Source: Prunus persica
Taxonomy: Eukaryota > Streptophyta > Magnoliopsida > Rosales > Rosaceae
DNA length: 64,000 bases
Direction: 5' to 3'
Assembly (NCBI RefSeq): GCF_000346465.2
Contig: NC_034013.1
Span: 1,488,143 to 1,552,142, forward strand
The notes under the pieces were generated by a model. That model saw nothing but the letters and a program-made list of their open reading frames with translations, was not told the DNA's origin and ran no database searches. A program made the position numbers and the translations under genes. Below are positions 57,797-64,000 of this stretch, piece after piece. Position 1 is the stretch's first letter, and each line of letters begins with the position of its first letter.

Positions 57797-58157
57797 TTTA
57801 GACCTACTTGCAATATATGATAAGTGAAACTATGCCCAAAAGGTTTCTACAATTACATTTACTATTGTAGTAAAATGTTTTCATTCCATGGTAAATTTAT
57901 TTTATTTGAATATGGTTACCACTTGAATTAAACTCATATATGTATATAACCCAATAGCATGTACTTACATTGTGAGTTTGAATAATTAAACGATGGTTAT
58001 GGACTTAGACCAAATAATTGAGCTATATGATTGGCCGCGTATTGGATTTGATTTTGATTTTGATCAGTTATGTAATAATGAAATGGTTTTCATGCCTAAT
58101 TTTTTTTTATGCAAGCGTAATTAAAATGAATCACCATCCAAGACCATGATCCAACAT
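57797..58157. other. No gene seen
   Basis: AT-rich DNA between the solo LTR and the right arm of the inverted repeat. Confidence 0.5.
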
Positions 58158-58290
58158 GGTAGGCTATCCACACTCACCAAAGTAATCATAATTAATTTTA
58201 GTGTGGTGGGTAAATAATTAGTGATAGGAATAATTTGATCAACTTTTGCATTTTATATATAATCACCATTATTTACATCTAGATAGACCC
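58158..58290. repeat. Inverted repeat, right arm (partner 54518-54652)
   Basis: Inverse copy of 54518-54652. It ends just before the oligo(T) that marks the 3' tail of the LINE. Confidence 0.85.
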
Positions 58291-58297
58291 TACACTT

Positions 58298-59900
58298 CTT
58301 TTTTTTTTGTCTGAAAGATGGAATTTCATAACAAGTAGGCAAAAAGCTAAGAGAAATACAAAGCCCATAAACAGCAAGGCACAACATACAACAAGACATA
58401 ACAACAACATAGCTACATAGAAGGAGGATAACTAAAGAAGACATAGTCATAAGACAAACAAATAGGTCAAAAAGCCCACACAGCCGCAACCATTAGGCAT
58501 TCCTTAGGGGGCATGGTAAGCCACCCTTGTTTATGATATGCATTAGAGAGGATGGGGGTCGGTTGACCCATACTTCAGGGCTCATCCTCGAATTGGCGAT
58601 TCTAGGAATCCACGTCTAAACGCAGGTTTGGAAGTAGTTTAAAACATCCCGACCATTACTTAGGATATGATAGATTTCCCACATTCCTTTGGATATGGAG
58701 CCCTTCAAAGAAGAGATTATTTCCTTACAATCAGATTCAAATGTGACTTGACAATAACCCATCTCAGCAGCGAGCTTACAACTTCGAGACAAGCCAGCAC
58801 CTTAGCCTCTGTAGCAAAGTTCGCCACTGATGGGATGGATGTACCCTTGAGAAAGTCTCCATATGTGTTCTTAATCAGGATTCCAATGCCAACCCTCCTT
58901 GATTTTGGATTCCAGGATGCTTCCACATTAACCTTGACAAAGCGAGGGGCAAGGAGGTTCCAAAGATGTTTCTGGTTGGCATTAGAGAGGCCAGGAGGCT
59001 CAGTTTGATGTCTGCCATGATCAAGGGTGCCAAGGAATTCATTGATGGAAATAGAGGCAACATGAATAGTTCTAGCTGGTGAAAGGGAGATGTGTTCCAG
59101 CATCCCTTTGCACCGATCTTTCCAAATCTGCCAGCAGAAGTATGCGATAACAATTATGCATTGTGACCGCTGCTGTAGGGTTTTCTCTTCTTCAATAACA
59201 TTCCTTAACCATTGGCCAAAAGATGTCACAGCCTGTCGATTTATACGCAGGTTGAGGGAGCATCCGCACCAAACAGGGTCCACCCAAGGGCAAAAGATAA
59301 GGATATGTTTAGCTGTTTTCGATTGATCATTACATAGAGGACACATAGGCGATCTTGCAATTTTCTTTTTGTGCAAGTTTGCCGATGTAGCGAGGCAATT
59401 TCTGAGAGCTCGCGACATGAAGTTTTGAATTTTTGGTGGGACATCCGCTTTCCAAACCTGCTTCCAAAGCCTTGGATCAATTGCCATTGAAGAGGAAGGG
59501 CGCAGATTTCTTCGCCTCAATTCAGTATTGTGAAGCCAATGGTAACCAGAGTGCACAGAGTAAGATCCATTCATTTCCATTGGCCAAATTAGTCGATCTG
59601 GCAGTTTGATGCTACCAAACTTGATCTCTGTAATTGCACGAGCATCACTAGAAGTAATGGCGTGCCTAATTGGGTCCAAATTTCATTCATTGAGCTCCCT
59701 GTTAATAATAGCTTCAACTCGTAAGTTTCGATCAAAAGTTTCAGTAGAATGTGGGCGAGGACAAGTGTTTGGAGAAGTTGGCAGCCATCGATCAAACCAC
59801 ATTCTAATATGTGCCTCGCTCATAACTTGCCAATGTGCACCACAAAGCGGGATATCCCTGCCCTCTCTTACCCATTCCCATGAAGCACGACCACTATTTT
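58298..59900 (-). mobile_element. 5'-truncated LINE (non-LTR retrotransposon) remnant
   Basis: The minus-strand coding remnant ends in a tail of about ten A's (58301-58310). The upstream part, with endonuclease and most of the reverse transcriptase, is absent; similarity stops near 59900. Truncation at the 5' end with an oligo(A) 3' end is typical of LINE insertions. I could not define a target duplication. Confidence 0.8.
58717..59898 (-). pseudogene. LINE ORF2 C-terminal part: zinc-binding RT domain and RNase H-like domain
   Basis: The frame carries SWEWVREGRDI and WQVMSEAHIRMWFDRWLP, a stop (TGA near 59684), then SYSVHSGYHWL, WKQVWKADVPPKIQNFMSRA, the zinc-binding box CPLCNDQSKTAKHILIFCPW, and an RNase H-like region beginning VKVNVEASWNPKS. 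This order is that of the C-terminal third of plant L1-type ORF2. In the RNase H part the first catalytic Asp of the usual VKxNxDxA is Glu (VNVEA). A stop at 58717 truncates the end. Confidence 0.87.
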
Positions 59901-60879
59901 AAGCTTCTATTACACCTCGGACCCGGGGTTGAGGAAAACCCCGCGTCCGGTGCGTAAGAAGATAAAAATTAAAATAAAATATATAAATAAATAAAGCAAA
60001 AACATGGGTTTAAAATAAACTTATCTTATAAAAATAGATCCGAAATCTTACAACTTTACAATAAATAAAGCTCTAACACTCTCATCTAATTCAGCCTCAA
60101 CTGGTTTAGTCATTTTCTTGGTCACTAATTCATCTCAAAAATTAAACAGGGTGAGGGGTGAGCAACCACCGCTCAATAGGGACATGAGACCTTACCACAG
60201 TAGATTGATATAACTAAATTAAGTGACATGCAATCACACAGCCAAATATAACATTATTAATAATAATGCATGAATGCTCTTCATCTAATCCTGTTAATTC
60301 ATATAACTGGACAAGCAGACCTACACGTCCCATACCATGCTTATACCACTTGGTCCCGAATGCCCATTTATATGAACTAACACCCATTTCAATCATCCTA
60401 TAATTCTCCTTTTGTTAGTCATCTTGTCTAACTCCTTGTTGCCAGTCCCGAATCACCCAATAAAAACCATGTGTACTGTGGGATCCCTGAGACCTGGTAC
60501 CTGCCAAGAGTTAGACTCAACTACACAAAAGACTATTTTCATTACCCTCTTTTCCATCATTATTTTCTTAACCCAACAACTCCAACCAATTTTCATGACA
60601 TGATATAATTATGCCTTTCACATATCCCATGTATCTCACAACAATGTAACAACTTAAAACATCACCAATGTATATACAATTATGCCAACATTGTTCAAAT
60701 AGTTAAGAATATGTAAACACCCAATACAAGGAATGTCAATCAAACAATACCACATTAACCAAATAGTTAACGATATATAAACATCCAATATCAAGAACAT
60801 TATACAATATCAAGAATTAATAAACATTATAATATCACACATAATATAGAGCTCACGAAATTTAATTAGATCAATCTTC
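59901..60879. other. Repeat-like DNA, no gene seen
   Basis: Begins with CACCTCGGACCCGGGGTTGA then GGAAAACCCCGCGTCCGG, a GC-rich palindromic patch unlike its AT-rich surroundings. A TGAGGGGTGAGCAACC block near 60150 resembles LTR sequence of Ty3 elements. I cannot place ends. Confidence 0.35.
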
Positions 60880-60958
60880 TGTAAAGGCCCCCAAGAAATC
60901 CCTACATTCAGTAAGCTGGGTTCGGCAAGAAATCCCTACATTCAAGAAATCCCTACAT

Positions 60959-61382
60959 CTTGTGGATGAGGGATACGCTAATGGACAAGGTTTTTTGGCA
61001 CCGTATAGAGGAAAATGAATGGACTGGAAACAATCGGCCTGAAACTTACAAAGAATTATTTAATTTGCGTCATTCAATTGCAAGGAATGTAATTGAAAGG
61101 TCATTTGGGTTGTTAAAAAAGCAATGGAGTATACTGCGTACCCCTTCATTTTTCGACATCAAAACCCAAATTAGGATTATAAGTGCATGCTTTATATTGC
61201 ATAACTTTATCCGACTCGAGCAACATAATGACCCTGTGTTACAAGATCAAGATTTGGGGGTTTTAGCTTCTGTGGATCATGAGATATCAAATCATTCTAC
61301 ATTAGAGGGTAATGAAAATGGAATTACAAGTGTTCAAGTTACTGATCAGTGGACTACTTTCCGTGACACGTTAGCATTGTAG
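60959..61382 (+). pseudogene. PIF/Harbinger transposase, C-terminal fragment
   Basis: The first frame reads LVDEGYANGQGFLAPYRGK, then shifts frame to NRPETYKELFNLRHSIARNV, IERSFGLLKKQWSIL and FDIKTQIRIISACFILHNFI, followed by a variable tail and a stop. These are the hallmarks of the last part of the DDE nuclease (DDE_Tnp_4, ALP1-like). The final catalytic Glu in IERSFG is present. The earlier parts, including the first catalytic Asp, are missing, and a few codons are lost at the frameshift. Inactive. Confidence 0.9.
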
Positions 61383-61563
61383 ATGTTTCATGATTATCAA
61401 GCACGTGGCACTACGATTTCATGATTTTTCAATTTGAACTTTCTAATGTTTTAATTTGAATAAGTGTCTACTTCATGTATTGAATTTTAAATATTTTTAT
61501 CAATTTGAATGAATTTGTGAATGCTATGTATTAATGTTGTTGTAATTATTTCAATTACATAAG

Positions 61564-62564
61564 ATGGCAGAGAAAGCAACCAAACTAAAGCAGAGGAAAA
61601 GAAAAGAGAAGCAAGGTAATGAACATGAAGGAGATGACAAATGTTATTTATGTTGGAACATACAATGGATCGTTCATTAGCATAGATACTTAGATAAGAA
61701 CGCTAGATGGGTCACAAAGGAGATGGTGGTTGGAAATCAGTTGCTTATAACACTGCTGCAGCCATATTGTTTGCCCAATATAATATTGAAGTAAGTGCTG
61801 ATAACATTAAAAATTGTGTCAAGACATGGAAAAGGTTTTATGCCGTAGTCAGTGACATATTAAGTCAGAGTGGATTCAATTGGGATGCAACAAAAAAGAT
61901 GATCACTATAGATGAAGAGATTGTTTAGAATGAGTATTGGAAGGTAATTTACAATGTAATTACACCTTTTTGCATGACTAGAATATTTTTGTGGTAAATT
62001 TAGAGTTATTTAACTCCTTTTTTTTTTTTCCTTTCTTGATAGTCTCATGAAGATGCTAGAACTTTTCGATATAAAGTAATTGCAAATTGGGATGATATAG
62101 TGGATTTATGTGGCAAAGATAGAGCTACTAGAGAAGGTGCTGAAACATGTGCTAGAGCTGTTGAGTTTATGACCCCTGATAGTGAACCCAATAATTTTGT
62201 TGACTTGGGTGTTGATACTCAAGGTTTTGAGAATTCTCACATTGATGATGTCTCACCTAACTCTAGCTGTCCAAAGAAAAGAAATCAACCATCTTATGAT
62301 ATTCGCCCACCAAAGAAAAGAGGTACCCCTAATATTTCTGCTGATTCAGTGGCTAAAATGGCTTCATCTTTCAAACAAATTTTCAATGCTACTACACAAA
62401 AGCTTGATCCATTAGAAGTATATAATGAAGTGAATGCAATTCCAGAACTTAGTCCAGACGAACAATTGAAGGCATGCACTTGGTTTATAGAAAATGAGAA
62501 ACAATTTCTCATGTTGAAGACACTTCCAGTTGAGAGAAAAAAGGGAATGGTGTTGATGGCATAG
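61564..62564 (+). pseudogene. PIF/Harbinger Myb/SANT-like accessory protein, degenerate
   Basis: The normal plan is an N-terminal Myb/SANT-like domain binding the transposon ends, then a variable acidic region. Here ATG 61564 opens a short frame that stops within the domain. Three stops lie between CWN and MGHKGDGGWKSVAYN (61707). The frame then runs through KRFYAVVSDILSQSGFNWD to a TAG where Trp is expected (V*NEYWK). An intron (61944-62042, GT-AG) is consistent with reading on to SHEDARTFRYKVIANWDDIV and ATREGAETCARAVEF, ending at 62564. Intron and order are preserved while stops have accumulated, so it is a pseudogene. Confidence 0.85.
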
Positions 62565-63077
62565 AACACATTTTTCATTCTCATGTTATCTTTATTAATT
62601 ATTTTTATTTTGAGTAATATAGACGATTTTATCTTGATTACAATTTTGAGTAACAACAGTAGTCGATTATGAATTTTTTTTTTTTTAAAGGGATTTGAAT
62701 GTTACCAGCTTTACAATTGCATGCTTTAGGTTAATCCAACTTTGGCTGAAGAGTCAAATGCAGGTGTCTTTTTCTTCAACTCATAGAAGCTGCCTAGTTC
62801 AAAGAATGAAGGGGATTCTTTATCTTGTTTTACTCGTTCTTATGTTGTATTGACTTTCGAAGGGGAGGCAGAGACGGTTGTATTGACTTTCAGTTTTAAA
62901 ATTCCTTCTATGATTATCCAAACAGGGAAAATTGTAATTTCCGTCATTTCCTAAATTCTATATACAAGATATCCAAACATTGAAATTTGGAATTGACGTA
63001 ATTTCAAATGTTGTAATTACAAATTTCGTCATTTACAAATTCTATAAAAATTAGAATTCCTTCATCCAAACACACCA

Positions 63078-64000
63078 TTAAAGTTTCATCACATTAGAGC
63101 ATAATTCCAACAAAATGTGGGTACACTAAATCGCAAATAGATGGAAGAAAAGCACATAGAAATTGACATTAATGAAATTTTATGTCAATTTCATCATTTT
63201 TGTTTAGGTAGCTTTTTATTTGTTATATTATACTATATATTTAGTAATAAAAACTAATGCATCACTTAATGTTCAGGTTCGGGGATGTAGATAATAATAT
63301 CATTCTGAGCCCGTCTTCGATCTATTATTTTGAAAAATCGGGGATCCCTGTACCCGACCCTATATTCCCCTGAAATTCCCCCACATTAGGGCCGGGGGCT
63401 CGATGAGGACCTGCCTAGACAAGGATTGTTACCATCCCTAGACTAAGACAACAACTTTTCAATAACAAACTATACACAAAAACCCTAGCTCTTTCATCAA
63501 AGACCAATTTTACTGTTTATTGCTCTGCCAAGCCTCTTTGGTATTGATTTTCAGTTGACTCCCATCAATTAAAGGCCCTATTATGATCCCTCAGTGCATT
63601 GTTCTAATTCTATACTTAATTGCCACTTGATCTTGAGCTGTCTTAAACCATAACTATTACAAGATGGTGGCAACTTGTAGCTCTAATCAAACCTGCCCAT
63701 CTGTTTTCATTATTGTACTACTTTTGTTTACTTTTACTTTGTTTTACTCCCTTTTTCATTTGTGCTAGAGAATTATGAAGTCGTTATTTGTCTTAAGGCA
63801 TAGAAAAGAACCTCATTGACTTAGTTTACCGTTTCAATTCACAATCGTTTGATTTTAAGTTATTTACTTGGTGCGCAAGTCTTTATTTATTTATATTTTC
63901 TTTATTTTTAAGTCTATTAGAATTCTAACATTGCTAATAGTAGCATACTCGCAACTCACACTTCCTCAAAACCTATTCTAGATGTTTTAACTTTTTCTGG
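63078..64000. other. No gene seen
   Basis: AT-rich, with a GC-rich patch near 63340-63410 (CCCGACCC, GGGCCGGGGGCTC). That patch resembles LTR ends such as those near 59910, but no domain or second copy is in view. Confidence 0.4.

Larger units (their letters stand above)
60880..63077 (+). mobile_element. Decayed PIF/Harbinger DNA transposon with both genes
   Basis: Both PIF/Harbinger genes are present on the plus strand: a DDE transposase remnant, then a Myb/SANT-like protein. The right end reads inward as GGTGTGTTTGGATGAAGGAATT, the type of end seen in plant PIF/Harbinger elements, next to TTAA-like sequence. The left end is not recognisable; the element is truncated there. AAGAAATCCCTACATTC occurs three times just before the transposase remnant (60893-60957). 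Confidence 0.8.

Noticed and set aside
58667..59008. 113-codon plus-strand frame
   Set aside because: It is the antisense shadow of the LINE RNase H-like region, whose minus-strand reading shows clear domains.
1..64000. CRISPR arrays, bacterial operons, riboswitches or replication origins
   Set aside because: All direct repeats found are LTRs, tandem duplications, microsatellites or SINEs in a plant nuclear context. No spaced identical repeats or bacterial genes exist.

Overview
The window is nuclear DNA of a flowering plant, almost certainly a eudicot. It is AT-rich, its genes have GT-AG introns, it carries many nested transposable elements, and its four well-supported genes belong to plant families. 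A woody rosid such as a Rosaceae species would fit, but nothing in the sequence proves the family.

All four good genes are on the minus strand. A single-exon TIM17 (2028-2714) encodes a mitochondrial inner-membrane import channel subunit. A three-exon long-chain fatty alcohol oxidase (14654-20282) is a membrane-bound GMC flavoenzyme. A one-exon CEP peptide-hormone precursor (30004-30285) carries a single CEP domain. A five-exon UPF0114 membrane-protein gene (39888-47678) is rebuilt here exon by exon. Two weaker candidates are the last exons of an unrecognised gene at 1034-1523 and a small cysteine-rich secreted protein at 26256-26730. These genes have unrelated jobs and do not form a pathway.

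Most of the rest is mobile DNA. At 3144-4976 is a 1.8 kb LTR element that encodes no retroviral proteins; its interior carries a frameshifted double-stranded-RNA-binding domain. At 6021-14639 two related Ty1/copia elements lie head to tail. Both lack gag by design, and one sits about 15 bp past the alcohol oxidase stop codon. The UPF0114 gene has a gag-only Ty3-type element in intron 2 and an inverted-repeat element in intron 4. Three members of a family of very long LTRs (about 2.8-3.0 kb) lie at 21389, 49778 and 54784; one is a clean solo LTR with a perfect 5 bp target duplication.

Smaller insertions with clean target duplications are a tRNA-type SINE in the oxidase intron (15 bp), a Mutator-type MITE at 34702 (10 bp) and a hAT-type MITE at 35795 (8 bp) nested in an older LTR. 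At 38264-38572 is a decayed 3' end of 25S rRNA followed by spacer-like repeats. The right end holds a LINE remnant (58298-59900) and a decayed PIF/Harbinger element with both of its genes (60880-63077).

All gene models and repeat boundaries were read by eye from the sequence, without database searches or transcripts.
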